This document shows positions 18,492-26,742 of a stretch of 64,000 nucleotides of DNA, one piece after another. A program made the translations under genes and the position numbers. The DNA lies in the NCBI RefSeq assembly GCF_001570805.1, contig NZ_BCSJ01000003.1, positions 1 through 64,000 on the forward strand, read 5' to 3'. This DNA is from Brevibacterium epidermidis NBRC 14811 (lineage in GTDB: Bacteria > Actinomycetota > Actinomycetes > Actinomycetales > Brevibacteriaceae). Each line of letters starts with the position of its first letter. Position 1 is the first letter of the stretch. The notes under the pieces were generated by a model. The model ran no database searches. It was given only the letters and a program-made list of their open reading frames with translations, and was not told where the DNA came from.

Positions 18492-18642
18492 CCCGCGCGC
18501 TCCCCCACGGGACCACGCTCGTCGCAGCCGAACACGCTTAAGCCCCAGCTTTATCGCCACATGAGAAGAACCGTGTCCTCCGACTGACGACTCTGCCGAG
18601 AATGATCGTGCTCGCTCACAGTCGAGAACTCAAGGAGGAGAA

Positions 18643-19428
18643 ATGGGCACGAACAACAGCGTCGCAGTGGTGACAGGGTCCGGACGGGGAATCGGTCAGG
18701 GCATTGCGCAGAGGCTCGGAGCCGATGGTCATCATGTCATCGTCGCCGACCTGCCGACCATGCAGGACAGCGTGGCGGAGACCGTCACCACGATCGAAAG
18801 TGCAGGTGAGAAGGCCACCGCCGCCGAGGTGGACGTCACGGACGAGGAGTCGCTGAGCCGCCTCGTCGAGGTTGCCGTGGAAGCGGGAGGCAAGCTCGAC
18901 GTCTTCGTCGCCAACGCCGGCATCGCCCAGGTCGAACCCCTCATCGACTATTCGAAGGCCGATTTCGAGAAGATCGTCGACGTCAACCTCACCGGCGTCT
19001 TCCTGTCCTATCAGGCCGCGGCGAAGCAGATGATCGAGCAGGGCAACGGCGGCAAGATCATCGGCGCCGCCTCGATCGTCGCGTTCCGGCCCTTCGCTCT
19101 GCTGTCGCCGTATTCGGCGACGAAATGGGCGGTGCGCGGACTGACCCAGGGCGCGGCGATGGAGTGGGCCAAGCACGGCATCACCGTCAACGCCTACGGT
19201 CCCGGCATCGTCGGCACCGCGATGTGGGATCTCATCGATGAGAAGCTCGCCGCCGAGGAGGGGCTGGCCAAGGGCGAGGCGATCAAGAAATATGCTGGTG
19301 ACATCCTCATGGGCAGGGTGTCCGTCCCCGAGGATGTCGCGAACCTCGTGTCGTTCCTCGCCAGCGAGGACTCCGATTACATCACCGGTCAGACCATGCT
19401 CGTCGACGGCGGAATGCAGTTCTCGTAG
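18643..19428 (+). CDS. Short-chain dehydrogenase/reductase (acetoin/diacetyl reductase-like)
   Basis: Classical SDR of 261 residues: cofactor motif [12 protein letters not shown] near residue 11, [11 protein letters not shown], catalytic Tyr-Lys in [10 protein letters not shown], and the C-terminal [13 protein letters not shown]. Similarity to 2,3-butanediol/acetoin reductases is suggested by [14 protein letters not shown] and by [19 protein letters not shown], but this is only family level. An excellent AAGGAGGAG lies before the ATG. It heads a short rightward group with a tiny ORF and an ABM-domain protein. Confidence 0.85.
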   Translation: MGTNNSVAVVTGSGRGIGQGIAQRLGADGHHVIVADLPTMQDSVAETVTTIESAGEKATAAEVDVTDEESLSRLVEVAVEAGGKLDVFVANAGIAQVEPLIDYSKADFEKIVDVNLTGVFLSYQAAAKQMIEQGNGGKIIGAASIVAFRPFALLSPYSATKWAVRGLTQGAAMEWAKHGITVNAYGPGIVGTAMWDLIDEKLAAEEGLAKGEAIKKYAGDILMGRVSVPEDVANLVSFLASEDSDYITGQTMLVDGGMQFS

Positions 19429-19453
19429 CGTCGTCGCCGAGGGCGAAACCGAC

Positions 19454-19534
19454 ATGAGTCACCCCACAAGCACCGACACCGCCGCCCACGTTTCCGCTGA
19501 AGAAATCACCCACAGAGAGAAGGAAGAACAATGA
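19454..19534 (+). CDS. Possible 26-residue ORF coupled to the ABM protein
   Basis: A small hydrophilic reading frame, MSHPTSTDTAAHVSAEEITH plus six charged residues, runs from an ATG at 19454 to a TGA whose first base follows the A of the next gene's ATG. That gives 4-bp overlap coupling with the monooxygenase-like gene. The only Shine-Dalgarno candidate is GAGGG about 9 nt upstream. It could be a leader peptide or mere spacer. Confidence 0.3.
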   Translation: MSHPTSTDTAAHVSAEEITHREKEEQ

Positions 19535-19860
19535 TCTTCATCGTCGTGAAGTTCCCCGTCAAACCCGAAATGGCTGAGCAGTGGCCCGAGCTGACCCGCG
19601 AATTCACCGCGGCGACCCGGGCGGAGCCGGGCAACAAATGGTTCGACTGGTCGCGCAGCCTCGATGACCCGAACGAATTCGTCCTCGTCGAAGCCTTCGA
19701 CGACGATGCCGCCGAGGCGCATGTGAAGTCCGATCATTTCCAGGCCGCGATCGCCGACGGCGGGCCGATGCACTCCGCACTCGCGGCGACCCCGAAGATC
19801 ATCTCCCGTCAGATCGACGGCGACGATTGGGACGCGATGGGCGAGATGCAGATCGACTGA
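19531..19860 (+). CDS. Antibiotic biosynthesis monooxygenase (ABM)-domain protein
   Basis: A 109-residue protein with the ferredoxin-like dimeric alpha+beta ABM fold: MIFIVVKFPVKPEMAEQWPE, then EPGNKWFDWSRSLDDPNEFVLVEAF and AHVKSDHFQ. Relatives such as YgiN act as quinol monooxygenases or as small stress-related oxygenases without a cofactor. AGAGAGAAGGAAG precedes the ATG. Encoded 102 bp after the SDR gene on the same strand, so a shared role in quinone or carbonyl detoxification is plausible but unproven. A hairpin follows. Confidence 0.83.
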   Translation: MIFIVVKFPVKPEMAEQWPELTREFTAATRAEPGNKWFDWSRSLDDPNEFVLVEAFDDDAAEAHVKSDHFQAAIADGGPMHSALAATPKIISRQIDGDDWDAMGEMQID

Positions 19861-19861
19861 A

Positions 19862-19876
19862 CCTCGCCGAGGCGGC
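19862..19876 (+). repeat. Single CGCCGAGGCGG repeat next to a stop codon
   Basis: CCTCGCCGAGGCGGC begins 2 nt after the ABM gene stop. It is one of several non-coding copies, all in the same orientation on this strand. Confidence 0.6.
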
Positions 19877-19914
19877 TGTCCCCAATCCGGAAGGTCCCGT
19901 CACCGAGGCAGTCA

Positions 19915-19947
19915 CGCGGGTCCGCTGATGCGTTCAGCGGGCCCGCG
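19915..19947. terminator. Terminator hairpin between convergent genes
   Basis: Fourteen-bp stem, CGCGGGTCCGCTGA (19915-19928) with TCAGCGGGCCCGCG (19934-19947), one G-T type mismatch, 5-nt loop. It lies between the ABM gene (ends 19860) and the convergent FMN reductase gene (ends 19981) and is followed by CTTCGTGTT. Confidence 0.8.
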
Positions 19948-19980
19948 CTTCGTGTTCGCGTGTTTTCTCGCGATCGGGAC

Positions 19981-20481
19981 TCAGTGCCGCCGCAGGTACA
20001 CCTTCTGGCTGTCGACCCATTCGTCGAGCACGTTCGCGCGGTCGTCGAACTTCGCCGTCGGGAACGCCAGTCCCTTCGTCGGCACGCTCGCACCGAGCTC
20101 GACGAGCAGCGGCCGCAGAGTCGTCTCGACGGCCAAGGTGTGGGCCGGGGACCCGATGGTGAAGACGGGGATTGCGGTCAGCCCGTGCAGACCGCCTGCG
20201 TCGTAACGGTCGAGGAAGGCTTTGAGCAGTCCGGTGTAGCTGGCCTTATAGGTCGGGGTGGCGATGACTGCGTAGTCGGCGGTGGCCAGGCGTTCGGTGA
20301 GTTTGTCGAGGCGGTCGGACTTCCACTCGAAGACTTCGTCGGTCACCTCGGCGAGTTCGATGGTTTCGTCGATCTCGGATCCGGTGACTTCGGCGATCCT
20401 GGCCGCGAGGTCTTCGGCGACTCGGCGGGTTCGCGAGTTGGGGCTAGGGTTGCCGACGACGACGGCGATGCGTGTGGTCAT
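19981..20481 (-). CDS. NADPH-dependent FMN reductase (flavodoxin-like)
   Basis: Flavodoxin-fold protein of 166 residues: IAVVVGNPSPNSRTRRVAED (phosphate-binding loop), YAVIATPTYKASYTGLLKAFLDR (isoalloxazine loop) and the C-terminal DEWVDSQKVY. It reduces FMN or quinones with NAD(P)H; such enzymes often supply FMNH2 to two-component oxygenases. ATG at 20481. Convergent with the ABM gene and not in an operon. The physiological partner is unknown. Confidence 0.87.
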   Translation of the reverse strand: MTTRIAVVVGNPSPNSRTRRVAEDLAARIAEVTGSEIDETIELAEVTDEVFEWKSDRLDKLTERLATADYAVIATPTYKASYTGLLKAFLDRYDAGGLHGLTAIPVFTIGSPAHTLAVETTLRPLLVELGASVPTKGLAFPTAKFDDRANVLDEWVDSQKVYLRRH

Positions 20482-20756
20482 AGGGGGTCCTCCAGGCTTT
20501 CGATATACGTGGGCGGCGGGCGGTACGCACGGCTATCCGGTTCCGCGCTCGGCAGCACCGTCTGCGCTCAACACTATGCGCCGGCATTTGAGCACCGCCC
20601 GGTGAATGACATATCCGTTCTCATCCCCAACCTGGACCGATGCCATTCCACCGCTGCGCGTCCTTAGTTACCATGAAGTACCGCCGATCTTCGGCGGACC
20701 TCCCGCACCTCACCTTCAACCGCCGTCAGATCACCGACGACCTCCGAGGAGCATCC

Positions 20757-21431
20757 ATGACCACCCCCGACTCCAGTCGCCCCACCGAAGACCAAGTCCT
20801 CGGCGCGCAGGCCGACGCCGTCGACCGCGGACTCAACATCACCGTCGAAGGCGACACCCAGCACACGGTCCAGACGCTGAGCCAGACCTACCCGACCACC
20901 GTGGCCGACCTCTGGGAAGCCTGCACCGATCCGGCCCGTCTCGAACGGTGGTTCGCTCCTGTCAGCGGCGACCTCGAACTCGGCGGCCGCTATCAGATCG
21001 AAGGCAACGCCTCCGGCACGATCGAGGACTGCGAACCGCCCCACTTCTACTCACTGACCTGGGAATTCGCGGGAGGAATCAGCCATGTCACCGTCCGCAT
21101 CTCCGAGGTGGACGACAGCGCACGCCTGACGCTGGAACATTCGCACGCGGGTGAGGCGAACGCCGATTTCTGGGTGCAGTTCGGACCGGGCGCCACCGGG
21201 GTCGGCTGGGATATCTCCCTCCTCAGCCTCGCCAACCACCTCGTGGCGGGCACGGGACGACCGGAAGACGAGAACGAGTGGGTCACCTCGGCGAAAGCAC
21301 AGGAATTCGTCCGCACCTCCAGCACCCGCTGGGGCGAGGCCTCGGCGGCGGCAGGAACACCCGTCGATCAAGCGCGCGCCGCCGCGGAACGGACCACCGG
21401 CTTCTACCTCGGTCAACCTCCGGCCGAGTGA
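20757..21431 (+). CDS. SRPBCC (AHSA1/START-like) family protein
   Basis: A 224-residue protein with an Aha1/START-like hydrophobic-pocket domain (QTLSQTYPTTVADLWEACTD, then ERWFAPVSGDLELGGRYQIEGNASG and FYSLTWEFAGGISHVTV). An extra C-terminal helical part of about 70 residues is seen in a subgroup of actinobacterial members. The ATG at 20757 follows CGAGGAGC. The first 35 residues are polar and probably disordered. No regulator is next to it, in contrast to the ArsR-coupled homologue at 34971. Ligand unknown. Confidence 0.8.
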   Translation: MTTPDSSRPTEDQVLGAQADAVDRGLNITVEGDTQHTVQTLSQTYPTTVADLWEACTDPARLERWFAPVSGDLELGGRYQIEGNASGTIEDCEPPHFYSLTWEFAGGISHVTVRISEVDDSARLTLEHSHAGEANADFWVQFGPGATGVGWDISLLSLANHLVAGTGRPEDENEWVTSAKAQEFVRTSSTRWGEASAAAGTPVDQARAAAERTTGFYLGQPPAE

Positions 21432-21487
21432 TCCACATTCATCAGGTGAGCCGCTAGCCGACTACGTCGCCGTCACGACTTCGCTGC

Positions 21488-21550
21488 CCTTGGGTGGGCG
21501 TTTTGGTCACGCACAACACAACAGAACGTGACCAAAACGCCCACCTAAGG
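21488..21550. repeat. Long palindrome between convergent genes
   Basis: Arms of 24 bp (21488-21511 and 21527-21550) pair with one mismatch; core GGGTGGGCGTTTTGGTCACG. The 15-nt loop is CA-rich. It is placed between the SRPBCC gene (ends 21431) and the IclR gene (ends 21564), so it can end both transcripts. The stem is much longer than a usual terminator. Confidence 0.8.
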
Positions 21551-21563
21551 ATGGCGAGAGCCC

Positions 21564-22265
21564 CTACTCCCCCGCTTGCTTCCGCGCTCCGAGCGCCAAG
21601 CGGGCGATGTCGCGCAGCACTTCGAGCTCCTCGCTGCCGTCGAGCAGCGCCCGCAGCTCGATAGCGGCCCGGCTGAGCAGGTTGCGATAGGCGCCGGCGA
21701 CGTTATCCGGTTCGCGGGTCAGCGGGTAGGACACGCAGAGGGCGAACACGATCGCCCCGACGGTGAACGCCACACTCGCCGAGGCGGTCCCGGCCACCCG
21801 CGCCTGCTTCGTCGCGTAGAACTCCGCCGGATTTCCCGGCCCGCACAGTGCCAGGGCCGCCGAGCCGCCGTCGACGAGCGGGAGCACCGCCCCGACTCCG
21901 CGGGAGACGCGAAGCTCATGATCGGCTTCGACATTGCGCACGCACACGCGGTCCTCACCGACTCGGACCCACAGCTGCACGGATTCCCCGGTCATCGTCC
22001 GCAGATGCTCGAGCACCGAGTTCGTCGTGGCGATATTGCGCCGGCCCGGGAAGGGCCCCAACCGCAGCAGCCCCGAAGAATCACGGATGATGAACTTGTG
22101 CGCCCGCAGGTCGGTGAGCAGCCGGTACGTCGTCGACTTCGAATAGCTGAGGCGGCGGCACACCTCCGCAGCCGTCATCGGCGAGTCCTGGAGGACGGCG
22201 AGAATGGCCGCACTGCGGTCGATGACGCCGATCTCCGGCGGCGAGTTGTCAGTTGTAGCTTTCAT
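21564..22265 (-). CDS. IclR-like transcriptional regulator of the second TTT operon
   Basis: A 233-residue helix-turn-helix protein: GVIDRSAAILAVLQDSPMTA, then VCRRLSYSKSTTYRLLTDLRAHKFI matches the IclR winged helix. A shortened effector domain follows (SVQLWVRVGEDRVCVRNVEADHELR). The ATG at 22265 has GAAGGA 4 nt upstream. A GTG at 22277 overlapping the TctA stop is the alternative. It is the last gene of the HMGL-like - CoA transferase - tctCBA operon and is probably its own operon's regulator. The effector domain lacks several usual IclR landmarks, so ligand binding may differ. Confidence 0.8.
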   Translation of the reverse strand: MKATTDNSPPEIGVIDRSAAILAVLQDSPMTAAEVCRRLSYSKSTTYRLLTDLRAHKFIIRDSSGLLRLGPFPGRRNIATTNSVLEHLRTMTGESVQLWVRVGEDRVCVRNVEADHELRVSRGVGAVLPLVDGGSAALALCGPGNPAEFYATKQARVAGTASASVAFTVGAIVFALCVSYPLTREPDNVAGAYRNLLSRAAIELRALLDGSEELEVLRDIARLALGARKQAGE

Positions 22266-22273
22266 TTCGTCCT

Positions 22274-23788
22274 TCACGACACCGTCACGTCAGCGAGCAG
22301 CTTCCGTCTCGACACCCACCACCGGAAGATGATCGGTCCGATGATGCCTGCCACCATGAGGATGATGATCGACAGCGACACCGGCCTGGTCACCAGGGGT
22401 GCGAACGATCCGCCGGAGATCTGCAGCATGCGCCGGAAGTTGTCCTCGAGCAGCGGCACGAGCACGAGCGCGAGGATCGCCGGGGCCAATGGGATCCCGC
22501 CCTTCTCCATGAGGTAGCCGATGACACCGAAGATGCCGAGCATCATCAGCCCGAACAGGCTGAACTCGATGGCATAGGCGCCGATGACCACGAGCACGAG
22601 AATGGACGAGAAGAGGATCTCCTTGGGCATCTTCAGCAGCTTCACGAACACCCCGACCAGCGGCAGGTTGAGGATGATAAGGGCGATGTTGCCGATGTAC
22701 ATGCTCGCGATGATCGTCCAGATCAGGCCGGTCTCATCGCGGAAGATCAGCGGGCCGGGCTGCAGACCGTACATCGTGAACACGAAGAGCAGCAGCGCCG
22801 TCGTCGCCGACCCCGGGATGCCGAGGCTGAACAGCGGAATCATCGCACCGCCCACACCGGCGTTGTTCGCCGCTTCCGGACCGGCCACGCCTTCGATGGC
22901 GCCGTGACCGAATTCGTCCTTCCGCTTCGAGATCCGCTTCTCCATGATGTAGGACATGAACGAGGCAAGCGAGGGACCGACGCCGGGCAGGATGCCGATG
23001 ATGAAGCCGACCACGGAACCGCGAGCCCAGGGCCCGGCCGACCGCTGCCAGTCCTGCTTCGTCATCCACTTGTCGTTTCCGAAGCTCTGGATCTCGTCCT
23101 TCGCCCCGCGCCCGAGCGCGAGGTTGCGGATCGCCTCGGGGATGGCGAAGAGCGCCATCGCGAAGATCGTGAAGTCGATCCCGTCGGAGAGCAGACTCAT
23201 CCCGAACGTCTGCCGGGGCAGCCCGGTCTGGAAGTCGAGACCGACGAGGCCCACGGCCAGACCGATGAAGATCGAGATGAGCGCCTTAGCCCGCGAACCC
23301 GCCGACATCGTCGACGCGAGCAACAGGGCCGTGGCCATGAGCAGGAAGTATTCGGTGGCGCCGAAGACGTTCGCCAGCTTGACGAGGACGGGCGAGAGGA
23401 ACGTCAGCCCGATGATCGCCAGCGTGCCGGCGAGGAACGAACCGATGGCCGCGGTCGCCAGGGCCGCCTTGCCCCGACCTCGGCGAGCCATCTCATATCC
23501 CTCGATCGCGGTGACCGCGCTGGCCACTTCGCCAGGGGTTTTGATAAGCGTGGCGGTGATCGAACCGCCGTACATCGACCCGTAGTAGATTCCGCACAAC
23601 AGGATGAGCCCGTGGACCGGCTCCATGCCGAAGGAGACCGGGATGAGGATCGCGATCGCAGAGATCGGTCCGATTCCCGGCAGCACGCCGACGACGGTGC
23701 CCAGCAGCACGCCGAGGAGGGCGAAGGCGAGGCTGACCGGCTCGAGTGCCGAGGCGAAGCCGCCTCCCAGATCCATGAGAGTGTCCAT
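22274..23788 (-). CDS. tctA: TTT large permease TctA (second system)
   Basis: Membrane permease of 504 residues with the TctA signature loops GVLPGIGPISAIAILIPVSF and GILPGVGPSLASFMSYIMEK, EGVAGPEAANNAG and FSLGIPGSATTA. It is clearly paralogous to the product of 9456-10970 but in a different operon with different enzymes. ATG at 23788 (MDTLMDLGGGF), 10 bp after the tctB stop. It probably imports a branched or hydroxylated dicarboxylate, judging by the co-transcribed CoA transferase and lyase. Confidence 0.93.
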   Translation of the reverse strand: MDTLMDLGGGFASALEPVSLAFALLGVLLGTVVGVLPGIGPISAIAILIPVSFGMEPVHGLILLCGIYYGSMYGGSITATLIKTPGEVASAVTAIEGYEMARRGRGKAALATAAIGSFLAGTLAIIGLTFLSPVLVKLANVFGATEYFLLMATALLLASTMSAGSRAKALISIFIGLAVGLVGLDFQTGLPRQTFGMSLLSDGIDFTIFAMALFAIPEAIRNLALGRGAKDEIQSFGNDKWMTKQDWQRSAGPWARGSVVGFIIGILPGVGPSLASFMSYIMEKRISKRKDEFGHGAIEGVAGPEAANNAGVGGAMIPLFSLGIPGSATTALLLFVFTMYGLQPGPLIFRDETGLIWTIIASMYIGNIALIILNLPLVGVFVKLLKMPKEILFSSILVLVVIGAYAIEFSLFGLMMLGIFGVIGYLMEKGGIPLAPAILALVLVPLLEDNFRRMLQISGGSFAPLVTRPVSLSIIILMVAGIIGPIIFRWWVSRRKLLADVTVS

Positions 23789-23798
23789 GTCCGCCCCC

Positions 23799-24395
23799 CT
23801 AACCCAGGATTCCGACGGGCAGGTACACGGCAAGTCCGTAGACGAACGCCGCGTAGACCACGACCGAGAAGAGAACGGAGAAGATGAGGTTGCGGATCCA
23901 CTTCTCAGGCACGTAGATGCTGGTCAGCCCCATCAGGAAGGCCGCCGTCGAGAGGAGGAACCCGACCGGGATGAGAATCGCGAGATAGACGAAGAACAGC
24001 GCGAACTGGAACACGACCTTCCGCAGCTGCGGCTCCGGCGGGGCCTCGAGAACGATCCCGCCGACCCCTTCCTCACCGGAGGATCCACCCGAAGATTCAA
24101 GGGAGGGTTCCCCCGCCGAGGCGGCCGCACCGTCCCCATCCCCCGCCGCAGTCACGGATGCGGATCCCACGGACCCGGGCCCCGCCTCGGCGAGGGTGTC
24201 CTTCCGGTGCCGGACGACGGCTTGGCCGGCGACGAAGAGGCCGAGCACGATGAGCCCGATCCCGACGATGGCGGGGAAGGTGCGCGGGGTGACGATGTTC
24301 GCGGTCTCCTGGATGGAGAACGTGGCGATGTAGTACACCGCGCCGATGACGGCGATGGCGCCGCCGGTGATGAGGTCGGTGCGGTGAGCGGTCAT
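23799..24395 (-). CDS. tctB: TTT small subunit TctB with low-complexity insertion
   Basis: Four-helix TctB subunit of 198 residues. After the first two helices there is a hydrophilic Gly/Ser/Ala/Glu-rich stretch at about residues 66-122 that other TctB proteins handle with a short loop. It contains LAEAGPGS near 69-75 and GDGAAASAGEP near 88-97. At DNA level these are the two ends of the inverted CGCCGAGGCGG unit (24110-24195). Helices three and four follow (FALFFVYLAILIPVGFLL). The start overlaps the tctC stop by 4 bp. Function should be intact, as the insertion lies in the cytoplasmic or external loop. Confidence 0.88.
   Translation of the reverse strand: MTAHRTDLITGGAIAVIGAVYYIATFSIQETANIVTPRTFPAIVGIGLIVLGLFVAGQAVVRHRKDTLAEAGPGSVGSASVTAAGDGDGAAASAGEPSLESSGGSSGEEGVGGIVLEAPPEPQLRKVVFQFALFFVYLAILIPVGFLLSTAAFLMGLTSIYVPEKWIRNLIFSVLFSVVVYAAFVYGLAVYLPVGILG
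24110..24195. repeat. In-frame inverted repeat unit inside tctB
   Basis: Facing copies CGCCGAGGCGG (24114-24124) and CCGCCTCGGCG (24182-24192) form a perfect 11-bp inverted repeat around 57 nt. The left end, CCCCCGCCGAGGCGGCCGC, is identical to the left end of the unit in the betaine monooxygenase reductase gene at 61032. It encodes part of the hydrophilic loop of TctB. Confidence 0.75.
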
Positions 24396-25456
24396 TTGCT
24401 GTTGCCCAGGTCGGTCTCCTTGACGCCTTCGGCAACCGTCTTCGCCGCTTCGTCGACGTAGGCCTGGGCGTCGTCACCGGTGTGGAACTCGGTGGCCCAC
24501 TGGTTGTTCTTCAGGGTCTCCTGCCACGCGTCGGACTCGCTGACGTCTTCGAGCGCCTTGGCCCAGAAGTCAACTGCTTCCTGCGGCATCTCGGCGGGTC
24601 CGTAGACTCCGCGCCAGTTGCCCAAGGTCACGTCATAGCCAGAGTCCTTCGCGGTGGGCACCTTGTCGAAGGGAGCCGCCAGCGGTTCCTGGGCGAAGGT
24701 GACGAGCGGTTCGATGTCACCGGCTTCGATGACGGAGCGGAACTCGCTCATACCGGCGATGGCGACCTTCGCGTCCCCGTTGAGCATGGCGGTCGTCTGC
24801 TCGCCGCCGCCGTCGTAGTTGACGAAGTTGATGTCGGCCGGGTCGATGCCCGCTTCCTTCGCGAACAGGGCGAACGGCAGGGTGTCGTCTCCGGCGGCCG
24901 CGACGGTGACCTTCTGCGGGTCCTTCTTCAGCGCCTTGACCAGGGAGTCGAGATCCTTGAAGTCCCCGTCTTTCGGGGTCACGACCATGAAGTCCTCGAC
25001 ATAGAGGGTGGCGACGAGCGTCGCGTCCTCCGGGCCGTATTCGCAGAGGTTGCGTGCCTTCATCGTCTGGCTGGCCAGGGAGGTGATGGCAATCTGGTCG
25101 TCCTTGCCCTTCTCCTGCTGCAACATCGACGTCAGCCAGGAGCAGCCGGTGCCGCCGGGCTTGTTCTGCACGGGCAGCGGGCTGGAGACGATGTCTTCCT
25201 TCTGCAGCGCTTCGACGAGGGCACGTGCGGTCGTGTCCCAGCCAGATCCTGGCTCGGCTGGAGCGGTGACCGTGACCGGTCCCTTCGGATAGTCGCCGCC
25301 CTCGCCCGGGGGCTGCGCCTTGTTTCCGCAGGCGGTGGCGACGAGGGCGACCGAGGCGAGCACGGCTCCGATCTTCGCCGCGCGCTTGCGGGTATTCGTC
25401 GTTTTTTCCTTCGCCGAGGTGGCCGTCCGTGTACGTGTGATCGTCGTTGATCGCAT
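24392..25456 (-). CDS. tctC: TTT substrate-binding lipoprotein TctC (second system)
   Basis: A 354-residue secreted lipoprotein of the TctC/Bug fold. A Thr/Arg/Lys-rich start is followed by a hydrophobic run and LVATACGNK (lipobox Cys about residue 43). VTVTAPAEPGSGWDTTARAL, PVQNKPGGTGCSWLTS and VPTAKDSGYDVTLGNW follow the Bug pattern, but with AEPGSGWD where classical Bug proteins have GPGGxxD, as in the subgroup with unusual ligands. ATG at 25456 behind AAGGGGA. The long basic N-terminus includes a variant GC repeat (25409) encoding TSAKEK. Binds the operon's carboxylate outside the cell. Confidence 0.9.
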   Translation of the reverse strand: MRSTTITRTRTATSAKEKTTNTRKRAAKIGAVLASVALVATACGNKAQPPGEGGDYPKGPVTVTAPAEPGSGWDTTARALVEALQKEDIVSSPLPVQNKPGGTGCSWLTSMLQQEKGKDDQIAITSLASQTMKARNLCEYGPEDATLVATLYVEDFMVVTPKDGDFKDLDSLVKALKKDPQKVTVAAAGDDTLPFALFAKEAGIDPADINFVNYDGGGEQTTAMLNGDAKVAIAGMSEFRSVIEAGDIEPLVTFAQEPLAAPFDKVPTAKDSGYDVTLGNWRGVYGPAEMPQEAVDFWAKALEDVSESDAWQETLKNNQWATEFHTGDDAQAYVDEAAKTVAEGVKETDLGNSK

Positions 25457-25526
25457 GAGCTGTCCCCTTGTGTGTTCGGTTGTCGATATCGGTTGGTGTG
25501 GCAGTTGATCTGGTGAAGGCGGTTCG

Positions 25527-26741
25527 TCAGTCGAGGCGGTTCTCGTCGGGCTGCGGTCCGTCGACCGGTGGACCCGTCGGCACAGTCGGGCCGTCCCTGT
25601 AGTGGTTGTTGTGGCGGCCCGGTTCCGGCACATCGCTGCGCAGTCCGAGCCGGTTCCCATCGAAGGTCAGCGGCAGCAGCGGCACATCGACGCTGGTTCC
25701 GGTCGGCAACCCGGTGTGGGCGAGCGCTCCGGAGGCCACTAGGTGCGGATCGTCAGTGAGGTCGGCGGGTGTGTTGACCGGGGCGACAGGGAGTCCGCGG
25801 CGCGTGCATTTCTCTTCGATCTCGGCCAGGCTCAGCTGGGACAGTGCCGCCTGGAGCTCTTGGTGGATGCGGTCGCGTTGGTCGACTCGGCCCTGGTTGG
25901 TCAGCATGTCCGGGTCGGCGGCGAGTCCGGTCAGTCCGAATTCGTCGCAGAGGTCGCGCCATTGCCCATCGGAGACGGCGGCGACGAAGACCTGGTTGTC
26001 GTCGGCGTCGCGGAAGATGTCGTAGACGGCCCAGGTGGCTTGCCTGGTCGGCATCGGGCGGGGTGGTTCGCCGCTGATCTGGGACTGTGCCATATGCGTG
26101 CCGACGAGGAACGCGTTGTTCTCGAACAGTGCGGAGTTGATGAGTTTTCCGCGGCCGGTGGTCTCGCGCACCCGCAGTGCGGACTGGATGCCGATGACTC
26201 CGAACATTCCGCCCATGATGTCGTTGACGCTGGCGCCTGCGCGCAGCGGCTGCCCGGGAGGACCGGTCATATAGGCCAGTCCGCCGAGCATCTGCACGAC
26301 CTCGTCGAGAGCGGCCCGGTTCCCGTAGGGACCGGAGAGGAACCCTTTGAGGGAGCAGTAGATGAGCCCGGGATTGCGCGCGGAGAGCTCCTCGTATCCG
26401 AATCCGATCGATTCCATCTTCCCGACGCGGAAGTTCTCCAGCAGGACATCGGCGGAGTCGATGAGGTCGAGGACGCGGTCACGGTCGGCAGCCTCGGCGA
26501 TATCGAGTTGGACGCTGTGCTTGTTGCGGTTGAACGCGGGGAACAGCCCGGATCCGGACCCGGGCAGGTAGCGGGTCTTGTCGCCGGCGCCGCGCGGTTC
26601 GACCTTGATGACTTCGGCGCCGAGGTCGGCGAGGATCATCCCGCAGCTGGGCCCCATGACCATGTGGGAGAACTCGATGACCCGGATGCCTTCGAGCGGC
26701 AGGGGTTCGGGGGTCGTTGCGGAGGTTGCTTCGACGGTCAT
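25527..26741 (-). CDS. Class III CoA transferase (CaiB/BaiF family)
   Basis: A 404-residue enzyme that should move CoA from a donor acyl-CoA to a carboxylate substrate. The family N-terminus (GIRVIEFSHMVMGPSCGMIL, DLGAEVIKVEP) is present, along with FNRNKHSVQLD, VLLENFRVG and the covalent-intermediate Asp 174 in SVNDIMGG. It begins 1 bp after the HMG-CoA-lyase-like gene and precedes tctC by 70 bp. With the lyase, the expected route is: acid imported by TctABC, activated to its CoA ester here, then cleaved. The C-terminal 25 residues are Pro/Asp-rich. Exact acid unknown; hydroxylated C5-C6 dicarboxylates are reasonable guesses. Confidence 0.87.
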   Translation of the reverse strand: MTVEATSATTPEPLPLEGIRVIEFSHMVMGPSCGMILADLGAEVIKVEPRGAGDKTRYLPGSGSGLFPAFNRNKHSVQLDIAEAADRDRVLDLIDSADVLLENFRVGKMESIGFGYEELSARNPGLIYCSLKGFLSGPYGNRAALDEVVQMLGGLAYMTGPPGQPLRAGASVNDIMGGMFGVIGIQSALRVRETTGRGKLINSALFENNAFLVGTHMAQSQISGEPPRPMPTRQATWAVYDIFRDADDNQVFVAAVSDGQWRDLCDEFGLTGLAADPDMLTNQGRVDQRDRIHQELQAALSQLSLAEIEEKCTRRGLPVAPVNTPADLTDDPHLVASGALAHTGLPTGTSVDVPLLPLTFDGNRLGLRSDVPEPGRHNNHYRDGPTVPTGPPVDGPQPDENRLD

Positions 26742-26742
26742 A

